Assembly: GCA_025232375.1 (NCBI GenBank)
Contig: CP060419.1
Location: 371,001-435,000 of the forward strand
Reading direction: 5' to 3'
DNA length: 64,000 bases
DNA from: Pseudoxanthomonas sp. NC8
GTDB taxonomy: Bacteria; Pseudomonadota; Gammaproteobacteria; Xanthomonadales; Xanthomonadaceae
Shown here: one piece after another, positions 22,179 to 34,144 of the stretch
Layout of the letters: every line of letters starts with the position of its first letter
How positions within the stretch are numbered: position 1 is the stretch's first letter
Notes under the pieces: generated by a model
Database searches by the model: none
Told to the model about the DNA's origin: nothing
What the model saw: the letters and a program-made list of their open reading frames with translations, nothing else
Program-made: the position numbers and the translations under genes

Positions 22179-22325
22179 CTACCTGTCACAGGATTCGGAG
22201 AGCTGGCTGTGCTTTGCCTTGGCGGCAATGCCGATCTCCAAGAGATCGGCTCGACAATTCCAGACTAACAGGAAGGAAAGAAAGACAAGAGCGGCTCCTA
22301 AACATCTGGCTTTCGAGTTGGACAC
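22179..22325 (-). CDS. Small hydrophobic peptide D (possible fourth member of peptide locus)
   Basis: Candidate 48-residue peptide using GTG at 22325, with CGGAGA nine bases upstream. It has the same length and layout as peptide C: a short basic N-terminus (MSNSKARC), one hydrophobic segment (LGAALVFLSFLLVW) and a polar tail (NCRADLLEIGIAAKAKHSQ). It lacks the RNNI...EGYEEN signature of peptides A and C and has no double-glycine leader. A longer in-frame ATG exists upstream but with a badly placed RBS. It may be a degenerate paralogue or an unrelated small membrane protein; the call is tentative. Confidence 0.4.
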   Translation of the reverse strand: MSNSKARCLGAALVFLSFLLVWNCRADLLEIGIAAKAKHSQLSESCDR

Positions 22326-22441
22326 AGGCAAAGTCTCCGAATGCTGGATTTCCATTCCTGCCAACGGGGCGGCAAGAGAGGTTGGTGGTGCTGTTTGAGA
22401 CGAGTGCTTGCGCGTGCCGGATCGGCCAGAAAGGCTGCCGA

Positions 22442-22588
22442 CTAATCGGCAAGGTGTGCCGACTGATTTTCCTCGTAGCCTTCCAGGAATCCTGCGACGA
22501 AGCTGCTTATGTTGTTGCGTTGAGTCCATACCGCGATGAACAGAAGCACAAAGACTAGCGTGCGGTAGCGACCGATCGAAAGCCTCAT
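22442..22588 (-). CDS. Small membrane peptide C, paralogue of peptide A without leader
   Basis: 48-residue peptide from ATG 22588 with GGAG at a good distance. One transmembrane segment (RTLVFVLLFIAVW) is followed by RNNISSFVAGFLEGYEEN, which aligns with RNNIRDFAEGVFEGYEEN at the C-terminus of peptide A. It has no GG leader: the N-terminus is MRLSIGRYR. It could be a leaderless relative, a membrane partner or an immunity protein for A; none of these is proven. It lies 46 bases after peptide B, separated by a strong hairpin. Base composition is clearly less GC-rich than the surrounding chromosome. Confidence 0.7.
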   Translation of the reverse strand: MRLSIGRYRTLVFVLLFIAVWTQRNNISSFVAGFLEGYEENQSAHLAD

Positions 22589-22606
22589 TTTCTTCGCTCC
22601 AGGAAA

Positions 22607-22629
22607 GGTGGCCGCCTGAGGCGGCCACC
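22607..22629 (-). terminator. Perfect hairpin between peptides B and C
   Basis: GGTGGCCGCC-TGA-GGCGGCCACC is a 10-bp perfect stem with a 3-base loop. On the minus strand it is followed by CTTTCC, a weak T-rich tail. It could partially terminate or stabilise the 5' mRNA so that A and B are made in excess over C and D. Confidence 0.6.
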
Positions 22630-22634
22630 CCAGG

Positions 22635-22802
22635 TCAATGTCTCGTTGCAAGGTAGATCAAGGCCGGCACCGGTGGCAGAAGACCAGCTTCGGGATGGTG
22701 CTCGATCTCGCTAATCAAGGCACCCAGCTGCCGCCCCCAGCTTTTGGTCTCGGCATCACCGCCGCTGACCGAAAGGACATCTTCATCGCGCAGAGCTTTC
22801 AT
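22635..22802 (-). CDS. Double-glycine leader peptide B (bacteriocin/RiPP-like precursor)
   Basis: 55-residue precursor. The leader MKALRDEDVLSVSGG has the classical double-glycine pattern: hydrophobic residues at -12, -7 and -4, acidic residue at -8, Gly-Gly at -2/-1 relative to cleavage. The predicted core of 40 residues (DAETKSWGRQLGALISEIEH then HPEAGLLPPVPALIYLATRH) has an amphipathic helix and a Pro-rich hydrophobic end; it has no Cys. Such leaders are normally removed by a C39-peptidase ABC transporter, but none is encoded within the window. ATG 22802 follows the TAG of peptide A by seven bases, so A and B are co-translated. The core resembles nothing I know. Confidence 0.75.
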   Translation of the reverse strand: MKALRDEDVLSVSGGDAETKSWGRQLGALISEIEHHPEAGLLPPVPALIYLATRH

Positions 22803-22809
22803 GATTTTT

Positions 22810-22980
22810 CTACCTTTGGCTGTGCTTTGCGTGATTTTCTTCGTAGCCCTCGAACACCCCTTCGGCGAAGTCGCGGATGTTGTTGCGCTCATGGTAGACA
22901 AACCCGAGAACCATCAACGCTGTGATGACAGCAACGCCGCCTGATACCGCGTCAACCTCGTTTGCATGCAGGATTCGCAT
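22810..22980 (-). CDS. Double-glycine leader peptide A (bacteriocin/RiPP-like precursor)
   Basis: 56-residue precursor from ATG 22980, with GGAGAGGTG at ideal spacing, the best RBS in the locus. The leader MRILHANEVDAVSGG is exactly 15 residues, like that of peptide B, and shares M-[RK]-x-L, acidic/Val and V-S-G-G positions. The 41-residue core starts VAVITALMVLGFVYHERNN, a hydrophobic segment, and ends IRDFAEGVFEGYEENHAKHS, a polar amphipathic tail; it has no Cys. The core is related to peptide C. The gene is too short for common ORF thresholds. It probably heads the four-gene transcript, 110 bases after the end of maeB. Confidence 0.8.
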   Translation of the reverse strand: MRILHANEVDAVSGGVAVITALMVLGFVYHERNNIRDFAEGVFEGYEENHAKHSQR

Positions 22981-23005
22981 TTTTCACCTCTCCATGTGTT
23001 TGCGA

Positions 23006-23020
23006 GCCGGATCCTCCGGC
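23006..23020. promoter_or_regulatory. Palindrome in the leader of the peptide locus
   Basis: GCCGGA-TCC-TCCGGC is a perfect inverted repeat 26 bases upstream of the peptide A start and 70 bases after the maeB stop. It could be an operator for the peptide genes or part of the maeB terminator. No T-run follows on the minus strand, favouring the former slightly. Confidence 0.3.
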
Positions 23021-23090
23021 AAGATCAATCCTGCCTGCTGCGCCACGCCGTTGGAATCAGAAACCTCGTCCTCGCGCTGAAGGATTTTCC

Positions 23091-25383
<2,293 letters not shown>

Positions 25384-25536
25384 GTCCGTCACGGCGTTGG
25401 GCAGGCATCCGATTCTACGCGGAGGCCCACGGCGGGCGCGGCCGGCCCTGGTGTGCGGTCCCCCGCTCGCAGTGTTCGCGTGCCCCGTCCCGCCCGGCCG
25501 TGCTACCTATGGCCCCTCGAATCCACCGGAACGCCC

Positions 25537-26842
25537 ATGACCCCGCACCGCCGCACTCCCTTCCCAGCTCCGCATGGCCCGGTCCTGCTGGCCGGCAGGG
25601 GCCTGGGCGCCGGGCCCGACGCCGGTCCGACGGCAGTCGACCCGATCGGCGCCGACGTGGTTGCCAGCGCCGGCTGGCGGATCCCTACCGGCGAGGTCAG
25701 CCTGCCGGTGGCGGTGCTGCGTGACTCGGCGCTGCGCCACAACCTGGACTGGATGCGCGCGTTCACGCAGGCCTATGGGGTCGAGCTGGCGCCGCACGGC
25801 AAGACCACCATGAGCCCGGAACTGTTCGCGATGCAGCTGCAGGCCGGGGCCAGGGGATCACCCTGGCCACCGCACCGCAGGTCCGCGACGCGTACCGGCA
25901 CGGCGTGCGCCGGGTGCTGATGGCCAACCAGCTGGTCGACCGGGCGAACATGGCGATCATCGCCGGGCTGCTTGCCGATCCGGCCTTCGAGTTCTGCTGC
26001 CTGGTTGATTCGGCCGCCAATGCCGATGCGCTGGGTGCGTTCTTCGCCGCGCAGGGCCGGCGCCTGCGCGCCTGCTGCTGGAGATCGGCGTGGCCGGCGG
26101 CCGCACCGGCGTGCGCGACGAGGCGCAGGTGGGCGAGGTGGTCGCGGCGATCGCGCGCTGGCCGCAGTCGCTGGCGCTGGCCGGGGTGGAAACCTACGAA
26201 GGCGTGCTCAAGGAAGAGGCGCCGGTGCGCGCGTTGCTGCGCCGCACCGTCGCCACCCTGCAGTCGCTGCGCGCCGCCGGCGCCTTCGCCGAAGAGCGCG
26301 TGCTGCTGTCCGGTGCCGGCTCGGCCTGGTACGACGTGGTCGCCGAGGAGTTCGCCGAAGCCGCGCGGGATCCGGGCGTGCGCGTGCTGTTGCGCCCGGG
26401 CTGCTACCTGACCCACGACGTCGGCGCCTACCGCGAGGCCGATGCGCGGATCCACGCCTCCAACCCGGTGGCGAAACGGATGGCCGAAGGCCTGCGCCCG
26501 GCGTTGCAGCTGTGGGCCTGCGTGCAGTCGCGGCCGGAGCCGGGTCGGGCCATCGTCGGCCTGGGCAAGCGCGATGCGGCATTCGACGCGGGGTTGCCGC
26601 TGCCGGTGCTGCACTGCCGCGCAGGCGAGGAGGCGCCACGTCCCGTGCCTGCGCACTGGAGGCTGACGGCGATGATGGACCAGCATGCGTTCCTGCAGCT
26701 GGAGGCCGACGACGAACTGCAGGTCGGCGACCTGCTGTGCTTCGACATCTCCCACCCGTGCCTGACCTTCGACAAGTGGCGCCACCTGCTGCGCGTGGAC
26801 GACGCCTGGCGGGTCACCGGCGCGGTGCGCACCTGTTTCTGA
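25537..26842 (+). CDS. PLP-dependent D-amino-acid aldolase/deaminase (D-serine dehydratase-like)
   Basis: Fold-type III (alanine racemase-like) PLP enzyme with the C-terminal D-serine-dehydratase-like domain, about 433 residues. The PLP lysine lies in ELAPHGKTTMSPELF, and the C-terminal metal-binding His-x-Cys analogue is in DISHPCLTFDKWR. It could be a D-threonine aldolase or an amino acid deaminase; sequence alone does not decide. The N-terminal extension is longer than in yeast Dsd1. ATG 25537 has only a weak RBS. Frame breaks near 25853 and 26072. It converges on the DUF1704 gene with a 28-base gap. Confidence 0.85.
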
Positions 26843-26869
26843 CCGGTGTCGCGCGCGGCCACCGCGCGC

Positions 26870-28121
26870 TCAGCGCAGCGGCTGGTCGTCGATCCGGTCC
26901 ATGCGGATGCGGTTGGCGAACAGCGAGAACGCCAGCTGCCCGGGTAAGGCCGTTGGCGCGCTCGATCCACGGTGGCAACCAGCGCGGTGGGACCAGGGTG
27001 CCATCGAGGAACAGCGGCTCGAAGCGGACCACGTCGTGCAGGGTCATCTTGCCGGCGAACAGCCAGCGGCCCAGGCGCAGCCGGTCCTGGTGCAGGGCGT
27101 GGCGGAAGAACGTGTGCACGCCGATCAGGCCGCGCAGGTACACGGTATCCTTGGTGAAGGCGAAGCCGCCGCTGACCGGCACGCCGCGGAACACGCGTTG
27201 CGTCGAGACGAAGCTTTCGGCCTCGTTCTGCCCGCCATCGAGGAAGTAGCGGAACACCTGCAGGAAATCCGCACCTTCCAGCGCCATCGCCACGGCCTCG
27301 ATGCGCATGCTGATCCGCTTCATGCGCTCGATGTCGATGCTGCCGGTGATCTGTTCGGCGAACGTGGTAAGGCCTTCTGGGTGGCGGTGACCCGCGGCGA
27401 GGTAAGGCCCAGGCTCAGCATATGTGGCTGCTCGCGGCCGTTGAGCGCGGTCAGTGAATGGACCAGCGCCTCGTGGTGGAACAGCTGCCCGCGGTCGTAG
27501 TCGGTAAACGCCGCGCCGGCGCGCAGGCGGATGCGGGTCGCGCCGGCGGCGGCCTTGGCGATCAGCTCCGGGTCCAGTTCGACGCTGATCACCCGCGCGC
27601 CGAAGAACTCGTCGAGGTCGCCCTGCAGCTGCAGCGACAGCGCGGTGGCCGAGACCGGCACCTGCTCCTGCGGCGCGAGCAGCTCATGGTCAAGCTCGCT
27701 GGCGATCTGGATGAAATGGGCGGCGGCCTCGCGCGCGGTCGGGCCGGCGCCTTGGCAGCGGCTCGTCCGGGCGTCCGAACAGGACGATCGATTCGCTGCA
27801 CGCCCGGGCGGTGCCCAGTGCTTCGAGCAGGGCCGCCGCGCGGCTCCAGCTGTCGGCCGATTCGCGCAGGTACAGGCCCAGTGGATGATCCACGTCGGCG
27901 GCCGCGGCGACGGCGTCGAGTTCGCGCCGCGCTTCGCTGAAGTCCAGCTTCGGGTAGGCGACCTCCGGCAGCGTCGCCTGTCCGCGATGCCAGCGGGCGA
28001 GGAATTCATCCTGGACGTGGGCCGGCCAGCTGGCCAGGGCGAGCAGCCTGATCCCGCGCGCCACCGCGACCATGCGCGCGTCCAGCGCGGCGTGATGGAC
28101 GATGTCGGCGGCGATGGCCAT
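26870..28121 (-). CDS. DUF1704 (QEGLA-motif) metallopeptidase-like protein
   Basis: Member of the DUF1704/TIGR02421 family annotated as flavohemoglobin expression-modulating QEGLA motif protein and related to eukaryotic MATCAP-type tyrosine carboxypeptidases. The zinc motif H-E-x-x-x-H is present in FHHEALVHSLTALNG, and the segment corresponding to QEGLA reads TATQKALTTFAEQ. About 415 residues, normal. The bacterial substrate is unknown. The frame is broken near 27755, 27366 and 26945. The last two breaks fall on the string GGTAAGG that recurs in this window. Confidence 0.85.
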
Positions 28122-28407
28122 GCTCGTTGTCCTCAGGCGTACGGCGCCGGGCGTCGATCACGTGGTGCAACCGGTACTGCGCCGGCGACCGGCGGGGTGT
28201 GGCGGCCCGCGCCAGTCTAGCGCCGGGCGCCGCGGACGGCCCGGCGCGCAGGATCCGGGGTCCGCGAAGGGCATGCCGGTCGTGTCCCGCCATGTACGCC
28301 TTGCCGCGCCGCATCTGGGCGCGGAGCAGATCCGGGCAATGCCCGGGGCGGGTCATCGAGTGGCTGCTACGATGCCCGGCGCCGGTACGGATGCCAGCGG
28401 AGGGAGC

Positions 28408-28946
28408 ATGCCCGTGACACCGCCACGATCGACCTTCGTCACGGTCCAGGCGCTGGATATCCATCGTCATGTCCGGCTCGGGCACGGCGATCGCGATCCT
28501 GCAGAACGTGATGGTCCAGGTCATGTTCCGCGAAGCGCCGCTGGAGCAGATGCTGCAGGCCGCGCCGCAAGGCGTGCCGCCGGCGATGGCGTTATGGCCG
28601 GCCATGCGCGCCTGCTGTTCTTCGGCGTTTTTATGGTCACGCTGTTCACCTGGCCAGTTCCATCGGCCTGCTGCGCCGGCACAACTGGGCGCGCTGGTGC
28701 TTCATCGGGGTGATGGCGGCGGGCATGGCCTTGGCAGCTGGTCGGGCTGTCGGTCCAGGTCAGCATGTTCGCGTGGATGCGCACGCAGTTCGCCATGAGC
28801 GCCGAGCTGGGTGGGCCGGACATGGGCCCGATGATCGCCGCGGTCGCCGTGATCAGCGCGATCTTCGCGACCGGCATGATCGTGCTGCATGCTTATGGCT
28901 CATCCTGCGGCTGGTTTCGCCGCGCGTGGCCGCCGAGTTCCGCTAG
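28408..28946 (+). CDS. Small integral membrane protein, unknown function
   Basis: About 180 residues with four predicted membrane segments: WISIVMSGSGTAIAILQNVM, the LLFFGVFMVTLFTLASSIGL region, CFIGVMAAGMAWQLVGLSV, and AAVAVISAIFATGMIVLHAW. ATG 28408 has GGAGGGAGC immediately upstream. The three reading frames used are joined at breaks near 28460, 28595, 28650, 28730 and 28893, one of the most damaged genes in the window for its length; nevertheless the composite protein is smooth, ending RLVSPRVAAEFR. No domain recognised. Confidence 0.6.
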
Positions 28947-29048
28947 CGCGAGCCTCGATGCGAGGCGCGGCCACCTCGTGTTCCATGCAGCCGCACGCGG
29001 CTGCGCAGCCCGGCCGTCGAAGCGGCATGCGTGGCGGGGCGCCGCGCC

Positions 29049-29439
29049 TCAATCGTCCTCGTCGCCTTCGACGACCTTGCGCTGCATCGCGAAGAGATAG
29101 GCGTCGGCTTCGGCCACCGAGGTGAAGATCTCGTTGAGCGGCACCGCCTTGACCATGTCGAAGACCTTCTGGATCTGCGGCTGCGGGTTGGCCACCAGCA
29201 CCTTGCCCGCGCGCGCCGACAGCGCCTTGCGTGCCTTGAACACCGAACGGATGCCGGCGCTGCTGATGTAGTCCAGCCCGGTAAGATTCCAGGACCAGCG
29301 AGGTGATCGCGTCGTTGGCGAGGATCGGCGCCAGCGTTTCGTCCAGCTGTGCGTAGGTGTGCGTGTCCAGCCGTCCACCCGGGGCCACGCGCTGGACGCC
29401 CTGGGCGGGTGGGGTGGTGTCGATCCTGAGCAGGCTCAT
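29049..29439 (-). CDS. STAS-domain anti-sigma factor antagonist
   Basis: About 130-residue STAS-domain protein, the switch element of partner-switching systems (SpoIIAA/RsbV type). The phosphorylatable Ser is in LDYISSAGIRSVFKA, the conserved loop. It should be dephosphorylated by the membrane phosphatase encoded just upstream and then bind an anti-sigma kinase. An acidic tail (VEGDEDD) ends the protein. Its ATG overlaps the stop of the phosphatase gene by four bases. One break near 29287, where a T is inserted in an expected LVLELTGLDY. Confidence 0.9.
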
Positions 29440-31848
29440 GCGGAGCTCTCCATGTCTTGGGCGGCATCCAGCCGCAGGGTGATGCGGAGCACGTTGATGT
29501 CCTCGATCCGCTGGTATTCGATCCCGTCGGCCAGCTTCTGGACCAGGAACACGCCCAGTCCGCCGATATCACGATCTTCGATGTCCGCATCCAGGTCGGG
29601 GGCGGCATGCGTGGTCGGGTCGAATGCCGGACCGCGGTCGCGGAACTCCAGCCACAGCTGGCCCTCGTCGACCCGCGCCTTCAGCTCCAGCGGCGACTCG
29701 GCGGTGGTGGCGTGCTCGACCGCGTTGCACGCGACCTCCTCCACGATCAGCCGCGCGTCCCGGATCGCCGCGACGCTGGCGCCGTGGTGGGCCAGCAGGG
29801 CGTCGATCGCGTCAGTCATCCGCGCCACGTCGACCGACGAGTGCGCCACGCTGATGTGCACCGAAGTCTCCCCTTTTGCGCCGACAGCATGCGCCTCGGC
29901 CCCGGCGATGTCGAGGTCGTGGGCGCGGCTGATCGCGAGGATGGTGGTGTCGTCCGACGGCGGCGCTTCGCCGACGAAACGCTGCACGTCGGCCAGCAGC
30001 CGGGTGCAGGCTTCGGTCGCGCCGAGGGTGTGCCCGGCCATGGCCTGCTTCAGGCGTTCGAGGCCATAGGCCCGGCGGCCGGCCAGGTCGAAGGCTTCGG
30101 TGACCCCGTCGGTATAGGCCAGCAGGCAGTCGCCGGGAACCGGGGCGCCGTGCCACAACGGGAACGCGTCGCTGACCTCGAACCCGAGCGGCGGCCCGTT
30201 GGCCACCGGCAGCAGCTCGACCTGGCCGTCGCCGCGCAGCAGCAGCGGCGGCTCGTGGCCGGCGCTGGCCAGCGACATCGTGCCGGTGCGCACGTCGATG
30301 CGCCCGCACAGCACGGTGGCGAACATGCAGGTCTCGTTGTTGCGCGCCAGCCGCCGCGAGCCCTCGACCAGCGCATGGGCCGGGCTGGTCGCGGTCTGGA
30401 TCGCCACTTCCAGCATGCTCATCGCGCGGGCCATGAACAGCGCCGCCGGCACGCCCTTGTCGGACACGTCGCCGATCACGAACCACAGCTCGCTGCCGGC
30501 GCGCTCGATGAAGTTGTAGAAGTCGCCGCCCACCGCCTTGGCCGGCTCCAGCAGCGCCTGCGCCTCCGGGTGCTCGTGGCCGCGGTCGATGGTGCGGCCC
30601 TGCGGCAGCATCGCCATCTGGATGTCGCGGGCGATCGACAGTTCGCTTTCCAGCTTCTGCCGCGCCGCGCCCATCTGCTCGATCTCGGCCAGCTGCCGGC
30701 GGATCGAGCGCCGTGCGTTGTCCAGCGTGCGCGCCAGCACGCCGACCTCGTCGCGACGGTCCACGTGCGCCAGCGGCGCGTCGTTCTCGCCGGCGACGAA
30801 CTCCAGCGCCGAGTGGGTCAGTTCCTCCACCGGGCGGCTGATCTGGCTGCCGACCTTGCGCACCAGCAACGTGCCAAGCAGCGCCAGCACCAGGCTGGCC
30901 GCCATGATCAGCAGCAGCACCCGGTCGAAGCGGTCCATGATCAGGTCGTAGGACTCGCCGACCAGCAGCGTCCAGCCGCTGTCACCGACCGGCTCGACCA
31001 CGGTGAAGCGCATCCGCTCGCTGTTGCTGTCAAGGTGGTAGAAGTACGTCGGGTGATGCCCGCGCAGCGCCTCGGCGGCCGGGGCCAGGTCGCGGCGGCC
31101 GCTGCGCGTGATGAACCCATCGAAGGTCTCCTGCGCCCGCGCCTGCGGGATCGTGCTCATCGCCAGCGTGCCTTCCGGCGCCACCAGGGTGACCCGGACC
31201 CCCGGCAGGTGGGTAAGGCTCTCCACCGGCGCGACCAGGTCGTCGATGCGCATGTCGATGCTGGCCATGCCGCGTGCCGGCGGCGGCAGCGGCACGTTGT
31301 ACGTCGTCACCCAGAGGTCGCCGGCGGTGCTGTTGAGATAGGGCTCGGACCACCAGCCTGGCGGGCCGCCAGCGTGCGCCGGTACCGGGGCTGGGCCCGG
31401 TAGTCGTAGCCGTCGGCATGGAGGTCGCGCGCGCGGCCCTCGAGGCCGAGCCAGCGTGCGTAGGGCGCCTGGCCGGGTGCATTGGGCTCGAGGACCAGCA
31501 GGGCGCCGGCGGCGCCCGGCACCGTTTCGACCAGGGCCCGCTGCGCCGCCTGCAGCTGCTCCGGCGTCAACCCCGCGCCGGCCACCAGATTGGTAAGGTT
31601 GTCGCCGGCTGGGTCAGCGTGCGCAGGTTGTCGTCCAGCCGCCCTGCCGCGGCGATGGTGGTGGCGCGGGTGTCGCGCTGGGCGCGGTCGAGGATCTCGC
31701 GGCGCAGGTACCAGCTGGTGACCACGGTCACGCCGAGCAGGAACAGCAGCGTCAACGCACCCGACCACAGTGCCACGCGGGTGCGCAGGCTGTCGTACCA
31801 GCGCACGTCGCCGGCGATCGCGGCATACGGCAGTTCGGTGTTGGGCAT
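29436..31848 (-). CDS. Membrane sensor SpoIIE-type phosphatase with C-terminal anti-sigma kinase domain
   Basis: About 804 residues. Order: transmembrane segment (ALTLLFLLGVTVVTSWYL), periplasmic Cache-like sensor (about 50-320), second membrane segment (LLIMAASLVLALLGTLLV), HAMP linker, SpoIIE/PP2C phosphatase (metal Asp residues in VGGDFYNFI and VIGDVSDKG), and a C-terminal RsbW-type HATPase_c domain (IVEEVACNAVEHA, DRGPAFDP, GGLGVFLVQKLADG). One chain thus carries both the phosphatase and the kinase that act on the STAS partner. The frame is broken near 31607 and 31350. It lies 72 bases after a paralogue lacking the kinase domain. Confidence 0.9.
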
Positions 31849-31920
31849 GGCCCGTTCCCGCGGCGGACCCGCGCATCATATGCCGGCACCGCCGCGGATA
31901 GCGCGCGCATCGGCGCGGAC

Positions 31921-33902
31921 TCAGTCCTCGCGCTGGCGGCTGATCGCTGGGATGGTGATGTCGTCGGACTGCGGCGCCTCGCCGGCGAAGCGGCGCACGT
32001 CGTCGAGCAGGCGATGGCAGGCCGCGGCCGCGCTGTCGCCGCGGACCAGCGCGCCCAGCAGGCGTTCGCTGCCATAGGGCCGGTTGTCCGGATCGAACGC
32101 CTCGGTCACCCCGTCGGTGTAGCCGACCAGGTGCTGCCGGCGCCGAGCACGCCTTCATACAACGGGAACGCGGCCGCCGGCTCGAAGCCCAGCGGCGCGC
32201 CGCCTTCCAGTGACAGCAGTTCGGCGCGGCCGTCGGGGTGCAGCAGCAGCGGCGGGTCGTGGCCGGCGCTGGCCAGGGCGAAGCGGCCGCTGGCCACCTC
32301 CAGCCGCCCGCACAGCACGGTGGCGAACATGCAGGTCTCGTTGTTCTCGGTAAGGCGCAGCGAGGCCGCCGCCAGGATCCGGTCCGGCGAACCGTGCCGC
32401 CGCGCCTGCTGCTCGAGCACGGTCAGGGTGCGGGCCATGAACAGCGCCGCCGGGATGCCCTTGTCCGAGACGTCACCGATCGCGAACCACAGCACGCCCG
32501 GCTCCAGCTCGGAGAACTGGTAGAAGTCGCCGCCGACCTCGCTGGCCGGCTCCAGCAGCGCATGCGCCTCGACGTGCATGTGCGCGGTGTCGAACGCGCG
32601 CGCGGCCGGCAGCATCGACTGCTGGATGTCGCGGGCGATCGACAGCTCGCTCTCCAGCTTCTGCCGGGCGCCGGCCATCCGCCCGATCTCGTGCAGCTGC
32701 TGCTTGATCGAACCGCGTGCCGCGTCGAACGCGCGCGCCATCACCCCGACCTCGTCCTCGCGCTGCACGTCGGCCAGCGGGTAGTCGAAGTCGCCCTGGC
32801 TGAAATGGTGCGCGCTGTCGGTGAGCCGCTCGATCGGTTCGGCGAAGGCGCGGGCGTAGCGCCGCGCCAGCCACAGCGCGAACAGCAGCGCCAGCAGCGC
32901 CGCCAGCGCCACGCCCAGCGCGATCCGGTCCAGCCGGTGCACGAACCAGCGCTCGGACACGGTCAGGGCGAAACTCCAGCCGCTGTCGCCCACCGGCATC
33001 ACCACCGTCGCGAGCGGATCGCCGCGGGCGTCCGCGTGACTGAAGGTGGCCGTCTGCCGTGCGGCGATGGCGTGGACCAGCGGCGCCAGGCCGGCGCCGT
33101 CGGGCGCGGCGGCCAGGCTGGACACGTCCTGCTGCATCCGCACCCGCGGATCCGGGTGCACCACCGCCAGCCCGCCGGGCGAGAACAGCATCGGCTGCAG
33201 GCCGGCGCTGTCGAGCCCGGCCACCAGCTGGGCCAGCCGTTCGACCGGCACGTCCAGGCTGACCATGCCCACCGCCGGCGCGCCGGACGCCTCGCCGGGC
33301 CGGCGCAGCGGCAGGTTGAAGGTGGTGAAGTACGCCCCCGGTGGCCGCGTTGGCATAGGGCTCGGACCACCACGGCCCGTTGGCGCCGACCGTGCGCGCA
33401 TACCGGGGCATGGTCCGGTAGTCGTAGCCCAGGTCGGCCACCGACTGCTCGACCAGGCGGTCGCCTTCGCGGCGGATGTACCAGGTGAAGCCGTCGGCGT
33501 CGCCCGGCATGTGCCGCGGCTCGACGATCATCATCGCCCCGGTGATGTCGGGGTCGCCGGCCAGACTGGCGACCAGCAGCGAGCGCAGGTTGGCCGGCTG
33601 CGCGCCGACCCCGGTGGCGCCGGCGGCGAGGGTGCGGCCGCTGACCTGCACCGAGCGCAGGGTCGCCTCCAGGCTGCGCACGGTCTGCCGGGCCAGGCTG
33701 TTGGCCTCGGTCCGCGCGTTCTCCACCACCAGCACCCGGGCGCCGGCATAGAAGGTGGGGCCACCACCAGCAGCAGGCCGGCGTTGAGCACGCTCGACCA
33801 CAGCACCATCCGCGTACGCAGGCTGTCGCGCCAGCGCACCGCCGCCGGGGCGGCGGCCGCGGGCGGGGGCGTGGCGGGACTGCCGGTCGGGACTGCGGAC
33901 AT
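31921..33902 (-). CDS. Membrane sensor SpoIIE-type phosphatase (paralogue without kinase domain)
   Basis: About 660 residues with the same order as its downstream paralogue: Pro/Ala-rich N-terminus, membrane segment (MVLWSSVLNAGLLLVVAP), Cache-like sensor, second membrane segment (ALAALLALLFALWLARRY), HAMP and SpoIIE phosphatase (VGGDFYQFSE, AIGDVSDKGIPAALFMA). It ends after SDDITIPAISRQRED, with no HATPase_c domain. The two sensors share architecture but diverge in the periplasmic region, so they probably detect different cues and converge on one STAS protein. Frame breaks near 33768, 33340 and 32135. Confidence 0.9.
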
Positions 33903-34144
33903 GGCGTGTCCGGTGGTGCGGTGCACCGATCATAAGCAGATCGCGTATTGCTGCGCTGCCGCATCCGCGCTGTCGCCGGGACTGTCCGGGACATCCATTC
34001 GATTGCATCTGAAAGTGTCGGCGGATGCGGCCGCTGCGGGCGGCATACGGGGGCGTAGCGCGGCCGGAACCCGCGCCGCTGCGTTAAACTCGGTGGTCCA
34101 CACGAACATGACGGCCGCGACCCCGCGCGCGGATAGGGAGTGAT

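Noticed and set aside
22179-22628. A 149-codon leftward ORF over the peptide region
   Set aside because: It crosses the hairpin and peptide C in another frame and has no RBS; short genes with good RBSs explain the region better.
29457-31403. Long rightward ORF of 648 codons opposite the sensor phosphatase
   Set aside because: High GC leaves antisense frames open. The protein is His/Arg/Gln-rich with no domains, and the leftward frame encodes a complete known architecture.
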